NCBI GenBank assembly: GCA_965277495.1
Contig: OZ255824.1
Location: 372,001 to 436,000, forward strand
Length of the DNA stretch: 64,000 nt
Reading direction: 5' to 3'
Source: CAHJXG01 sp965277495
Lineage (GTDB): Bacteria; Pseudomonadota; Alphaproteobacteria; Acetobacterales; Acetobacteraceae
Made by a program: the position numbers and the translations under genes. A model generated the notes under the pieces. That model was given only the letters and a program-made list of their open reading frames with translations, ran no database searches and was not told where the DNA came from. Positions 46,336 through 55,800 of this stretch are shown in pieces; within the stretch, counting starts at the first letter, position 1, and every line of letters begins with the position of its first letter.

Positions 46336-47058
46336 TCACACGCCCAAATACTCGTGCAGCTTGTCCATGTTCGCCGCCAGCTCGCTGTTCGGGATCATGT
46401 CGATGATGCGTCCGTGCTCCATGACATAATGGCGGTCGGCCACCGTCGCCGCGAAGCGGAAGTTCTGCTCGACCAGCAGCACGGTGAAGCCGCGCGCCTT
46501 GATCTCGCGGATGGTGTGGCCGATCTGCTGGATGATGACCGGCGCCAGGCCCTCGGTCGGCTCGTCGAGCAGCAGCAGCCGGGCGCCGGTGCGCAGGATG
46601 CGTCCGATGGCCAGCATTTGCTGCTCGCCGCCCGACAGCTTGGTGCCCTGGCTGTTGGCGCGCTCCTTCAGGTTGGGGAACAACGTGTAGATCTCGGCGA
46701 CGCTCATGCCGCCGGGCGCGATCTGCGGCGGCAGCATCAGGTTTTCCGTGACGTTCAGGCTGGAGAAGATGCCGCGTTCTTCCGGGCAGAAGGCGATGCC
46801 AGCGCGGGCGACGCCGTCCGGGCGCATGGCCGTGGTCTCGGCGCCGTTGAAGCGGATGCTGCCCTCGCGCCGCGGCACCAGGCCCATGATGCTCTTCATG
46901 GTGGTGGTCTTGCCGGCGCCGTTGCGGCCCAGCAGGGTCACGACCTCGCCTTCCCGCACCTCGAAGTCCACGCCGTGCAGGATGTGGCTCTCGCCGTACC
47001 AGGAATTCAGGCCGGCCACCTGCAGCATGGCGCGGTGACTGCCGGTTGCGTCAAGCAT
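46336..47058 (-). CDS. ABC transporter ATP-binding protein, LivF family
   Basis: A 240-residue ATPase. Walker A is LLGRNGAGKTTTMKSIMG (near 44-52 for GRNGAGKTT), the signature is LSGGEQQMLAIGRIL, and Walker B is RLLLLDEPTEGLAP; ending KLHEYLGV is typical of LivF. The ATG at 47058 is eight bases after the livG-type stop; the upstream in-frame extension overlaps livG. It acts with the LivG-type ATPase in a heterodimer beneath the two permeases. Confidence 0.94.
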   Translation of the reverse strand: MLDATGSHRAMLQVAGLNSWYGESHILHGVDFEVREGEVVTLLGRNGAGKTTTMKSIMGLVPRREGSIRFNGAETTAMRPDGVARAGIAFCPEERGIFSSLNVTENLMLPPQIAPGGMSVAEIYTLFPNLKERANSQGTKLSGGEQQMLAIGRILRTGARLLLLDEPTEGLAPVIIQQIGHTIREIKARGFTVLLVEQNFRFAATVADRHYVMEHGRIIDMIPNSELAANMDKLHEYLGV

Positions 47059-47066
47059 AGTGCGCG

Positions 47067-47819
47067 TCAGGCATCGGGTGCCCCCAGATAGGCGGTGATG
47101 ACGTCGGGGTTCTTGCTGACGGTGGCGTAGTCGCCCTCGGCCAGGATCTGCCCGCGCGCCAGGACGGTGATCTTGTCGCACAGGCCCTCGACGACGCTGA
47201 GGTTGTGCTCGACCATCAGGATCGTCCGCCCGGCACGGATGCGGCGGATCAGCGCGACGACGCGGTCCACGTCCTCATGCGTCATGCCGGCGGTCGGCTC
47301 GTCGAGCAGCAGCATGGTCGGCTCCAGCGCCAAGGTGGTGGCGATCTCGAGCGCGCGCTTGCGTCCGTATGACAGCAGGGCGGCCTGCTCGTCCTCGTAG
47401 CCTTCGAGCCCCACGTCGACCAGCAAGGCCCGGGCGCGGTCGTCATAACGGTGCAGCAGCGACTCTGGGCGCCAGAAGTCGAAGCTGTTGCCGCGGACGC
47501 GCTGCAGCGCCAGGCGGACGTTCTCGAGCGCGCTGAGATGCGGGAACACCGCGGAAATCTGGAAGCTGCGCACCAGCCCAAGCCGGGCGACGGCGGCCGC
47601 CTTCAACCCGGTGATATCGGCGCCCTTGAACTTGATGACGCCGCGCGTCGGCGCCAGGAACTTGGTGAGCAGGTTGAAGCAGGTCGTCTTGCCGGCGCCG
47701 TTCGGGCCGATCAAGGCATGGATCGTCCCCTCCTCGACATGGAGGTCGACCCCATTCACCGCGATAAATCCGCGGAACTCGCGCGTCAGCCCCGATGTCT
47801 CAAGAATGGCGCTTGGCAC
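47067..47819 (-). CDS. ABC transporter ATP-binding protein, LivG family
   Basis: A 250-residue ATPase, first gene of the seven-gene transporter operon. The start is GTG at 47819 (V-PSAILETSGLTREFRGF); the long open frame upstream has no family similarity. Walker A is LIGPNGAGKTTCFNLLT, the LivG-type signature is LLSYGRKRALEIATTLAL, and Walker B is MLLLDEPTAGM. Compared with livF it has the longer helical insertion (SFDFWRPESLLHRYDDRA). It is divergent from the ECF sigma gene across 254 bp. Confidence 0.93.
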   Translation of the reverse strand: MPSAILETSGLTREFRGFIAVNGVDLHVEEGTIHALIGPNGAGKTTCFNLLTKFLAPTRGVIKFKGADITGLKAAAVARLGLVRSFQISAVFPHLSALENVRLALQRVRGNSFDFWRPESLLHRYDDRARALLVDVGLEGYEDEQAALLSYGRKRALEIATTLALEPTMLLLDEPTAGMTHEDVDRVVALIRRIRAGRTILMVEHNLSVVEGLCDKITVLARGQILAEGDYATVSKNPDVITAYLGAPDA

Positions 47820-48073
47820 CCTGCCCGTCCCCCGCTTTGTGCATTTCTTATATCGTTGATTTGCATATCGGGCGATGGGGCGCAAGATTGTTCCACGATT
47901 GGCGGCCGCGAATGCACGCGCCACCGGGTTTGCGCGCGGTGCAAAGATGGCCAGCCGGCCCCATTTGAAGGTGGCTGTCCGCCTCCCCTTCTGCCCGCTG
48001 ACCGGTCTCCGGGTTGCGTGGGGTCGGATGCTTGCCCGCGTATTGGCATTATGAACCGGATCGAATAACGCGC
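47820..48073. promoter_or_regulatory. Divergent intergenic region between liv-type operon and ECF operon
   Basis: This 254-bp gap must contain promoters for two long divergent operons. An AT-rich patch at about 47838-47865 (CTTATATCGTTGATTTGCAT on the plus strand) is nearest the transporter operon. TGAACCGGATCGAATAA sits just before the sigma-factor ATG. I could not assign a confident ECF-type or sigma-70 promoter pair in either direction. Confidence 0.45.
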
Positions 48074-48625
48074 ATGACCGCCGACCATTCTCTCGTTTCC
48101 GACCAGGACCTGATGGCGCGCACTGCCGACGGCGACCGTGCGGCGTTCGATGCGCTGGCGGGGCGTTATTTGCTGCGGCTGCGCCGGGCGGCGCTGCGCG
48201 TGCTAGGCGACCCGGCGGCGGCCGAGGACGTGGCGCAAGACGCGTTGCTGCGGGCATGGACCCGGGCGCGGTCCTATGATCCCCGCCAGGCCGGCGTCGC
48301 CACTTGGCTGCACCGCATCGCCGTGAACGCGGCCATCGACCGCGTGCGGGCCGCGCGCCCGAGCGTGCCGGTTCCGGAAAGCCTGCACGACGCCTCCCCT
48401 GCCGCGGACGCGGTCATCGCCGACCAGCAGCGCAGGCGCTTGCTGGCGGAGGCTATCGCGACCTTGCCCGACCGCCAGCGCACCGCGATTGCCCTTACCT
48501 ACGACCAAGGCTGGTCCGGCCAGGACGCCGCCCAGGCGCTGCAGGTGTCGACGCGGGCGTTGGAGGGGTTGCTGCACCGGGGCCGCAAGGTGCTCCGCGC
48601 CTACCTGGAAGCGCGGGACGCATGA
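48074..48625 (+). CDS. ECF-family RNA polymerase sigma factor
   Basis: A 183-residue sigma-70 family factor with only regions 2 and 4. Region 2 spans AALRVLGDPAAAEDVAQDAL and TWLHRIAVNAAIDRVRA; region 4 is LPDRQRTAIALTYDQGWSGQ with the helix-turn-helix around DAAQALQVSTRALEGLLHRG. The ATG at 48074 (MTADHSLVSDQDLMARTADG) is chosen over a longer frame. It overlaps the next gene by ATGA. As the first gene of an 11-kb efflux operon it probably drives its own promoter under control of the two small proteins that follow. It resembles the CnrH/RpoE-like group with a linked membrane sensor. Confidence 0.93.
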   Translation: MTADHSLVSDQDLMARTADGDRAAFDALAGRYLLRLRRAALRVLGDPAAAEDVAQDALLRAWTRARSYDPRQAGVATWLHRIAVNAAIDRVRAARPSVPVPESLHDASPAADAVIADQQRRRLLAEAIATLPDRQRTAIALTYDQGWSGQDAAQALQVSTRALEGLLHRGRKVLRAYLEARDA

Positions 48626-48990
48626 TGGGGATGACGCCCCGGCGCCTGGACTGGGCATTGCGCCTGCATGGGACCGACCTGACGGCTTGGCCCGACGCCG
48701 AGCGGGATGCGGCGTTGGCCCTGTTGCGCCGTTGCGGCCAGGCGCGGCAGGTTGTCGCCGCGGCGCTGGCCCAGGAGGATGCGCCGCCCGATCCGGCATT
48801 GCTTGCCGACATGCAGCGGCAACTCGGGCGGCGGCTCGCCGCGCCGGCCCACGCGGTTCCGGCCATGCGCTGGGGCGCGCTGGCCGCTTGCGCGGTGGCC
48901 GGGCTGTATCTCGGCGCCGCCAACGCCGATGGCGAGCAGCCGGACCTGTTCGCAGCCGTGCAGTCCATCGCAATCGAAGCGGCGCTGTGA
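48622..48990 (+). CDS. Small one-span membrane protein, probable anti-sigma factor
   Basis: A 122-residue protein overlapping the sigma gene by four bases (ATGA; a second ATG follows directly). The N-terminal 75 residues are cytoplasmic in character, with LDWALRLHGTDLTAWPDAER and several charged helices. One hydrophobic segment (AMRWGALAACAVAGLYLGAA) is near 80-99, followed by a short periplasmic tail. No zinc-binding anti-sigma HXXXCXXC motif is present. Position and topology resemble CnrY/anti-sigma proteins that hold an ECF factor at the membrane. I do not recognise the family with certainty, so the role is inferred from the operon. Confidence 0.75.
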   Translation: MMGMTPRRLDWALRLHGTDLTAWPDAERDAALALLRRCGQARQVVAAALAQEDAPPDPALLADMQRQLGRRLAAPAHAVPAMRWGALAACAVAGLYLGAANADGEQPDLFAAVQSIAIEAAL

Positions 48991-49006
48991 CCGATAAGAC
49001 CGCATA

Positions 49007-49450
49007 ATGCCCGTATTGCGTGAACCCTGGCGCACCAGGGTGCTGTGGCTGTCGATTGCCGGCAACCTGTTCAGCGCAACGTTGATTGGCGCGCATTTCG
49101 CTGCCGAGCGGCCACAGGGTCCGCCGGGCCTTGCTGGGGCGGCGGAGCGCATGGCGCGCGACCTGCCGGCTGCGGACGCCACCCGGTTCCGCGCGACGCT
49201 GGACCGCGAGCGTCCGTGGTATGACATTGCCCGGCGCCGCATGGCCGAGGCGCGCGCCGACCTGTCGCACAGCATCGCCCAGAACCCGTATGACGAGGAT
49301 GCCGTACGCGAGCGGATGCTGATCTACCAGGCCCGCTGGGCCGAGACCTCCGGACGGTTCGGCGAGAGCCTGTTGACGGCGATCGGCACCCTGTCGCCCG
49401 AGGGCCGTGCCCGGCTGGCCGAGACCACGCAAGCGTCGGCCCCACGGTGA
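49007..49450 (+). CDS. Membrane-anchored periplasmic sensor, CnrX/CpxP-like (heavy-metal-resistance fold)
   Basis: A 147-residue protein with one N-terminal membrane anchor (VLWLSIAGNLFSATLIGAHF, about 12-31) and a helical periplasmic domain. The domain has RFRATLDRERPWYDIARRRM, RADLSHSIAQNPYDEDAVRE and a closing LSPEGRARLAE, similar to the LTxxQ-type end of CpxP/ZraP and the CnrX sensor. Histidines are few (one in GAHF, one in LSHSI) and there are no cysteines, so the metal-ligand set known in CnrX is not apparent. It starts 16 bases after the small membrane protein and overlaps the next gene by GTGA. It probably senses an envelope cue for the ECF factor. Confidence 0.82.
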   Translation: MPVLREPWRTRVLWLSIAGNLFSATLIGAHFAAERPQGPPGLAGAAERMARDLPAADATRFRATLDRERPWYDIARRRMAEARADLSHSIAQNPYDEDAVRERMLIYQARWAETSGRFGESLLTAIGTLSPEGRARLAETTQASAPR

Positions 49451-50925
49451 CGCGCCGCCATTCCGTGGCGCTGGCCGCGATGGCGCTGGCGGGGCTGTCC
49501 GCGTGCAGCCTCGGCCCGTTTTATCACCGCCCCGTGCTGGATATTCCGCCGGCGTTCCGCGCCACGGCGGACACGGCCGAGGCTGCGTGGCCCGCCGAGG
49601 AATGGTGGCGCAACTTCCGGTCGCCGGAACTGGACCGGTTGATCGCTGACGCCCGCGCTTACAACAATGACCTCGCCGCCGCCGCCGCCCGCGTGGTGCA
49701 GGCCGACGCCCAGGTGCGGATCAGCGGCGCGCCATTGCTGCCGACGATCGACGCCACCGCCAGCGACAGTTATCGCCGCACCGGCCTGACCAGCAGCCGA
49801 AGCGGCGGGTCGAGCTTTGGCATCGATCCGGTGACGGGGGGCGTCGTTGCCGGGCCGGGCGGCAGCACCAAACGGTACTTCGACAGCCGCAGCTATAGCG
49901 GGGCGCTGCAGGTTTCATACGACCTGGACTTCTGGGGCCGCAACCGCGCGCTGGCGCAATCCGCGCAGGCCAGCGCGGTCGCGACCCGGTTCGATCAGGT
50001 GACGGTCGCGCTGAATGTGGTGACCTCGGTCGCCACTACCTATTTCCAGGTGCTGGCGGCGCAGGACCGGCTGGCGACCGCGGTGCGCAACCTGCGCGAT
50101 GCGGAGCGCATCCTGGGCGCCTTCCGGGCCCGGCTGAGCGTGGGGACCGCCAACGCGCTGGACGTGTCGCAGCAGGAGGCGTTGACCGCCGGGCAGCGGG
50201 CGGCCCTGCCGAGCCTGCGAAGCCAGATCGAGCAGCAGCGGATTGCCCTCGGCATCCTGACCGGCATACCTCCGGAGCGGCTGCCGGTCACCGGCGGATC
50301 GTTGGAGAAGCTGCCGTTGCCGCTGGTGGCGCCGGGCCTGCCGAGCCAATTGCTGGCGCGCCGCCCGGACATCGCCAACGCGGAGGCGCTGCTGGTGGCG
50401 GAGAACGCCAACATCCGTGCCGCGCGCGCCGCGTTCTTCCCCGACGTCCAGCTCACGGCGTCGGGCGGGCTGACGAGCGCCATGCTGGCCAGCATCACCG
50501 GGCCGGGCACGGTGATCGCGACGCTTGCCGGAAACCTGACGCAAACCATCTTCGACAACGGGCAGCGCCGCGGCCAGCTCGACCAGGCGAAGGGCCGGTA
50601 TGAGGAGCTGCTCGCCGATTACCGGCAGGCGGTGCTGCAGAGTTTTACCGATGTGGAACAATCGCTTTCGGCGCTGCGCTACACCACTGAGCAAGAAACG
50701 CTCGAGCGGCAGGCCATTGCGGTGGCGCAGCGTTCGGCCGACATAGCGGCGGCGCAGCTCCAGGCAGGGACCATCGACATCATCACCTCGCTCAACACCC
50801 AGGTCACGCTGTTCAACGACCTCGACCTGCTGACCCAGATCCGGTTGGCGCAGTTCCAGGCTTTGGTGAACCTTTACAAGGCGCTCGGCGGCGGCTGGTC
50901 GCAGCCTGCGGGGGTCGGCCTATGA
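49447..50925 (+). CDS. Outer-membrane efflux factor, NodT/OprM-type lipoprotein
   Basis: A 492-residue TolC-superfamily channel. The GTG start overlaps the preceding stop and gives MTRRHSVALAAMALAGLSAC, with a lipobox ending in Cys20, so it is a lipid-anchored outer-membrane factor. Two repeats of the family are visible: AWPAEEWWRNFRSPELDRLI, VSYDLDFWGRNRALAQSAQA and LLARRPDIANAEALLVAENA. A C-terminal LVNLYKALGGGW is typical of the NodT class. It overlaps the adaptor gene start as ATGA, so the channel, adaptor and pumps are translated together. Confidence 0.95.
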   Translation: MTRRHSVALAAMALAGLSACSLGPFYHRPVLDIPPAFRATADTAEAAWPAEEWWRNFRSPELDRLIADARAYNNDLAAAAARVVQADAQVRISGAPLLPTIDATASDSYRRTGLTSSRSGGSSFGIDPVTGGVVAGPGGSTKRYFDSRSYSGALQVSYDLDFWGRNRALAQSAQASAVATRFDQVTVALNVVTSVATTYFQVLAAQDRLATAVRNLRDAERILGAFRARLSVGTANALDVSQQEALTAGQRAALPSLRSQIEQQRIALGILTGIPPERLPVTGGSLEKLPLPLVAPGLPSQLLARRPDIANAEALLVAENANIRAARAAFFPDVQLTASGGLTSAMLASITGPGTVIATLAGNLTQTIFDNGQRRGQLDQAKGRYEELLADYRQAVLQSFTDVEQSLSALRYTTEQETLERQAIAVAQRSADIAAAQLQAGTIDIITSLNTQVTLFNDLDLLTQIRLAQFQALVNLYKALGGGWSQPAGVGL

Positions 50926-52184
50926 GGCGCGTGCTGCTGATATTGTTGCTGCTCGTTGGGGCAGGCGGCGGGGCTGCGTACTATTACTGGCATTCTGCAG
51001 CCTCGTCCGAGCAGGCTAGCGCTTCGGGTGGGCGGCGGCGCGGCGGCGGCGCGGGCGGCGCCGACGCCACGCCCATCCCGGTACTGACGGCCCGCAGCGA
51101 GACCCGCGATGTGCCGGTTTACATGGACGGGCTCGGCACGGTGCAGGCCTTCAACCTGGTCTCGATCCGCCCAATGGTCGACGGCCCATTAACAGAAGTG
51201 AAGTTCCGGGAGGGCCAGGACGTGCACGCCGGCGACGTGCTGGCGCGCATCGACCCGCGGCCCTACCAGGCCAGCCTCGACTCCGCGAGCGCCAAGAAGC
51301 AGCAGGACGAGGCGAACCTGGCCAATGCAAGGCTGGACGCCAGCCGTTATGCCAAGCTGGCCGCCACCGCCTATAGCAGCGCGCAGCAGTCCGACACCGC
51401 TCGCGCCGCGGTCGCGCAACTCGAGGCGCAGGTGCGCGGGGACCAGGCGCAGATCGACACCGCGCGGACCCAGCTCAGCTATACGACGATCCTGGCGCCG
51501 CTCGACGGACGGATCGGCTTGCGTCAGGTCGACAGCGGCAACATCGCGCGGGCGGGCGACCTGCTGCCGCTCACCGTCATCACCCAGTTGAAGCCGATCT
51601 CGGTCGTGTTCACCCTGCCGCAGCAGGCGCTGCCGGTGGTCGCGAGCGCCATGCAGGAGGGAATGCCGGAGGTGCTGGCGCTGAAGCAGGGGGGCGCCAC
51701 TTCGGACCCGCTCGACCGCGGGCAGCTTGCGGTGCTGGACAACCAGGTCGACCCGGCGACGGGCACGATCAAGCTGAAGGCGACCTTTCCCAACGACAAG
51801 CTGCTGCTATGGCCCGGCGGATTTGTAAACGTGCGGATGCTGGTGGAAACCCAGCGCAGCGTCGTCACGGTCCCGACGGCGGCGGTGCAGCGCGGCCCGC
51901 GTGGCGCATTCGTCTTCGTGATCAATGCTGGACCGGGCGGACAGAACCTGGCGCAGCGGCGCACGGTGACGGTGGGGCATGAGGACGACCAGCTCACGGT
52001 CATCGCCGACGGGCTGCGCAGCGGCGAGCAGGTCGTGGTCGACGGGGCGCAGCGGCTGACGGACGGGGCCAAGGTGGCGCTGGCCGGGCCGGACGGCAAC
52101 GCGCCCGACGCGGCGCCGCCGGAGCGCAATAAAGAGCGCAGCGCCCCCGGCACGGCGCAGCGGCGGAACCGGTCGAGTTCCTAA
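50922..52184 (+). CDS. RND efflux periplasmic adaptor, MdtA-like
   Basis: A 420-residue membrane-fusion protein bridging the RND pump and the outer-membrane factor. It has one N-terminal anchor (VLLILLLLVGAGGGAAYYYW) and a glycine/arginine-rich linker. The barrel-sandwich hybrid follows (VRPMVDGPLTEVKFREGQDV-like stretch near 85-105, and LSYTTILAPLDGRIGLRQVD), with the coiled-coil hairpin between. Then come the beta-barrel (DNQVDPATGTIKLKATFPND) and membrane-proximal domain. The hydrophilic tail after AGPDGNAPDA is variable. The MdtA-type GLGTVQAFN stretch supports a drug- rather than metal-type exporter. Confidence 0.95.
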   Translation: MRRVLLILLLLVGAGGGAAYYYWHSAASSEQASASGGRRRGGGAGGADATPIPVLTARSETRDVPVYMDGLGTVQAFNLVSIRPMVDGPLTEVKFREGQDVHAGDVLARIDPRPYQASLDSASAKKQQDEANLANARLDASRYAKLAATAYSSAQQSDTARAAVAQLEAQVRGDQAQIDTARTQLSYTTILAPLDGRIGLRQVDSGNIARAGDLLPLTVITQLKPISVVFTLPQQALPVVASAMQEGMPEVLALKQGGATSDPLDRGQLAVLDNQVDPATGTIKLKATFPNDKLLLWPGGFVNVRMLVETQRSVVTVPTAAVQRGPRGAFVFVINAGPGGQNLAQRRTVTVGHEDDQLTVIADGLRSGEQVVVDGAQRLTDGAKVALAGPDGNAPDAAPPERNKERSAPGTAQRRNRSSS

Positions 52185-52196
52185 ATGGAGGGAATG

Positions 52197-52844
52197 ATGA
52201 GCACCGACACGAAGCTGACGTTCTATCACGCGCCCAACACCCGGTCGACCGGCGTGCGGATCCTGCTTGACGAACTGGGGGCGGACTACCGGCTCGTTGC
52301 GTTGGATGCGAAGGGCGGGGAACACCGCCGGCCAGCCTTCATGGCGGTCAATCCGATGGGCAAGGTGCCGGCCATCGTGCATGACGGCGCGCTGGTGACC
52401 GAGCAGGGCGCGATCTTCCTCTATCTCGCCGACTGTTTTCCGGCCGCCGGGCTGGCGCCGCCGATCGGCGATCCGCTCCGCGGACCCTATCTGCGCTGGC
52501 TGTTTTTCTACGGCTCGGCGTTCGAGCCGGCGCTGGTGGACCGGGCGATGCAGCGGGATCCCGGCGGGGTCGCCATGTCGCCCTATGGCAGCTTCGACAC
52601 CATGATGGGCACGGTCGTTGCCCAGCTTGGGCGCGGGCCGTTCCTATTGGGCGAGCGGTTCACCGCTGCGGACGTGCTGTGGGGCACGGCGCTTGTCTGG
52701 ACGACGCGGTTCAAGCTGGTGCCGGAACATCCTGATATAGCGGCCTATATTGCCCGGTTTAATGGACGGCCCTCGGTGATGCGGGTCCGCGCGCTGGATG
52801 ACGCGCTCGCGGCGACGCAGGCGGCTTCTGCCGGGCGCACATAG
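52197..52844 (+). CDS. Glutathione S-transferase family protein
   Basis: A 215-residue cytoplasmic enzyme from ATG 52197, with GGAGG five bases upstream; ATGs at 52194 and 52185 are also in frame. The N-terminal thioredoxin-like domain has YHAPNTRSTGVRILLDELGA and NPMGKVPAIVHDGALVTEQG, with TEQGAIFLYLAD forming the glutathione-binding turn. The C-terminal helical domain contains LLGERFTAADVLWGTALVWT. The gene sits inside the efflux operon, 12 bases before RND pump 1 and 12 bases after the adaptor stop. This suggests a role in conjugating or detoxifying the compound that is then exported, though that is inference. Confidence 0.92.
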   Translation: MSTDTKLTFYHAPNTRSTGVRILLDELGADYRLVALDAKGGEHRRPAFMAVNPMGKVPAIVHDGALVTEQGAIFLYLADCFPAAGLAPPIGDPLRGPYLRWLFFYGSAFEPALVDRAMQRDPGGVAMSPYGSFDTMMGTVVAQLGRGPFLLGERFTAADVLWGTALVWTTRFKLVPEHPDIAAYIARFNGRPSVMRVRALDDALAATQAASAGRT

Positions 52845-52856
52845 CGGCTTTCCCGC

Positions 52857-55800
52857 GTGAACATCTCCGCCCCCTTCATCGCCCGCCCAGTGGCGACGTG
52901 CCTGCTGGCGCTGGCCGTGCTGCTGGCCGGCGTGCTGGGCTACCGGGCGCTGCCGGTGGCGGCGCTGCCGACGGTGGATTTCCCGACCATCCAGGTGACG
53001 ACGCAGTTGCCCGGCGCCGGTCCGGACACGGTCGCGACCCTGATCACCGCGTCATTGGAACGGCAGTTCGGGCAGATTACCGGCCTGTCCACCATGACCA
53101 GCACCAGCAGCGAGGGCACCAGCCAGATCACGCTGCAATTCAACTTGAACCGGAAGCTGGACAGCGCGGCGCAGGACGTGCAGGCGGCGATCAACGCGGC
53201 GACGGGGACGCTGCCGGTCAACCTGCCGTATCCGCCGATTTACGCCAAGGTGAACCCGGCCGACGCGCCGATCCTCTCGCTCGCGCTCACGTCCGACAGC
53301 GTCACCATCGACCGAATCAGCGACGCGGCGGACACGCTGCTGCAGCCGAAGCTCAGCCAGATCGACGGCGTCGGCAAGGTGACGGTGCAGGGCGGGCTGC
53401 GTCCGGCAATTCGGGTGCAGGTCGATCCGGCGCGGGTGGCGGCGTATGGGCTGTCGATGGAGGACGTGCGCAACGCGGTGGCGTCGGCCAACGTCAACGG
53501 GGCGAAGGGCGGGTTCGACGGGCCGCGCCAGGCCTACGCGCTGGGCGCCAACGACCAGCTCGTGACGCCTGCGGCCTATCAGGACCTGGTGATCGCCTAC
53601 AAGAACGCAGCGCCGGTGCGGCTGGCGGACGTGGGCACGGTGGTGGCGGGCGTGGAGAACAACCGGGTCGCCGGATGGTATAATGGCGCCCCGGCGGTGG
53701 TGCTGGACATCCAGCGGCAGCCCGGCGCCAACATCGTCTCCACGGTGGCCGCCATCAAGGAGGCGCTGCCGGGCCTGCAGCGCGCGATCCCGGCGGGGGT
53801 GGCGATGGCGGTCGTGGTGGACCGCACCGAGACGATCCGTGCGTCCGTGAACGACGTGCAGTTCACCCTGATGCTGTCGATCGGGCTGGTGGTGTTCGTC
53901 ATCTTCCTGTTTCTGCGCAGCGCTCGGGCGACGCTGATCCCGGCCATCGCCCTGCCGCTGTCGCTGATCGGCACTTTCGGGGTGATGGCGCTGTGCGGCT
54001 ACAGCCTCGACAACCTGTCGCTGATGGCGCTGACGGTCGCGACCGGGTTCGTGGTGGATGACGCGATCGTCATGATCGAGAACGTGGTGCGCTTCATCGA
54101 AGACGGGGTGCCGCCGCTCGAAGCCGCCTATCGCGGCGCGGCGCAGATCGGCTTCACCATCGTGTCGCTGACCGTCAGCCTGGTCGCGGTGTTCATCCCG
54201 CTGCTGTTCATGACCGGCGTCGTGGGCCGGCTGTTCAATGAGTTCGCGGTGGTGCTGAGCACGTCGGTGATCGTGTCGGCCGTCATCTCGTTGACGCTGA
54301 CGCCGATGATGTGCGGGCGGCTGCTGCGGGCGGACACCAAGCCCAATGTCCTGACCGGCTGGTTCGAGCGCGGCTTCAAGGGCCTGACCCGGGGCTATGC
54401 CCGCACGCTCGGGGTGGCGTTGCGGTTTCAGGGGCTTGTGCTGCTGATTGCGGCCGGCACCTTGGCTGGCACCATCATCCTGTATGTGGCCACGCCGAAG
54501 GGGTTCCTGCCGCTGCAGGATACCGGCGTGATCGTCGCGGTGACGGAGGCGGCGCAGAGCGCCTCGGTGCCGCGCATGTCCGCCCTGCAGACGCAGCTCG
54601 CCGAGATCGCCCAGCGTGACCCCGCGGTCGCCGGCGTGGTGTCGTTCGTCGGCGCCGGCACCATTAACGCGACGCCGAACACCGGGCGGCTCACCTTCGC
54701 GCTCAAGCCGCGGCGGGAACGCGACCCGGCGCCGGCAGTGATCGCGCGGCTGCAGGCGGCGATGTCTGGCGTACCGGGGATGTCGGTGTTCATGCAGGCG
54801 GTGCAGGACATCCAGATCGGCACCCGCATCAGCCGCACGCAGTTCCAATACACCCTGCTCGACACCGACGCGGACGAGCTTGCGGCCTGGGCGCCGCGGC
54901 TGCTCGGTCGGCTGCGCGCCATGTCCGACCTCCAGGACGTCGCCAGCGACCAGCAGACCGAGGGTTTCTCGACCCGCATCCAGGTGGATCGCGACGCGGC
55001 GATGCGGCTGGGCGTCAGCATGCAGACAATTCAGGACACGCTGTATGACGCGTTCGGGCAGCGGCAGATCAGCACGATCTTCAGCCAGGCCAACCAGTAT
55101 CGCGTGGTGCTGGAGGCCAACCCCGACTGGCAGGCCGACCCGCACTCGCTCGACCGGCTGCGGCTGCCGGGGTTGAACGGGGCGCAGGTGCCTCTCTCGG
55201 CCATCGCCACCATCACCCGCGGCACCGCGCCGCTGGCCGTCACGCACCAGAGCCAGTTCCCGTCGACGACCATCAGCTTCAACCTGGCGCCGGGTTCCAG
55301 CCTGAGCCACGCGGTGGCGGCGGTGGCGCAGGCGGAGCGGGAGATGGGCCTGCCCTCCACCATCGTCGGCAGCTACTCCGGCGACGCGGCGGAGTTCCAG
55401 GACAGCCTTGCGAGCGAACCTTGGCTGATCCTTGCGGCGGTGGTCGTGATCTACATCGTGCTCGGCGTGCTGTATGAGAGCACGATCCATCCGGTGACGA
55501 TCCTGTCGACGCTGCCGTCCGCCGGCATCGGCGCGCTGCTGGCGCTGGATTTCGCCGGGCAGGACCTGTCGTTGGTGGCGCTGGTGGGCATTGTGCTGCT
55601 GATGGGCATCGTCAAGAAGAACGCGATCATGATGATCGACTTCGCCTTAGAGGCCGAGCGGCTGCGCGGGTTGACGCCGCTGGCCGCAATCACCGAGGCG
55701 TGCCTGCTGCGGTTCCGCCCGATCATGATGACGACGGCGGCGGCGTTGCTGGGCGCGCTGCCGCTGGTGATCGAGAGCGGCACCGGGTCGGAGTTACGCT

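Noticed and set aside
47820..48257. Long in-frame N-terminal extension of the LivG-type gene
   Set aside because: Would overlap the divergent sigma gene; the extra translation is Arg/Pro-rich and unlike any ABC ATPase. GTG 47819 fits the family start.
53052..55490. Minus-strand open frame of about 810 codons opposite RND pump 1
   Set aside because: Arg/His-rich antisense shadow of a well-supported RND gene.
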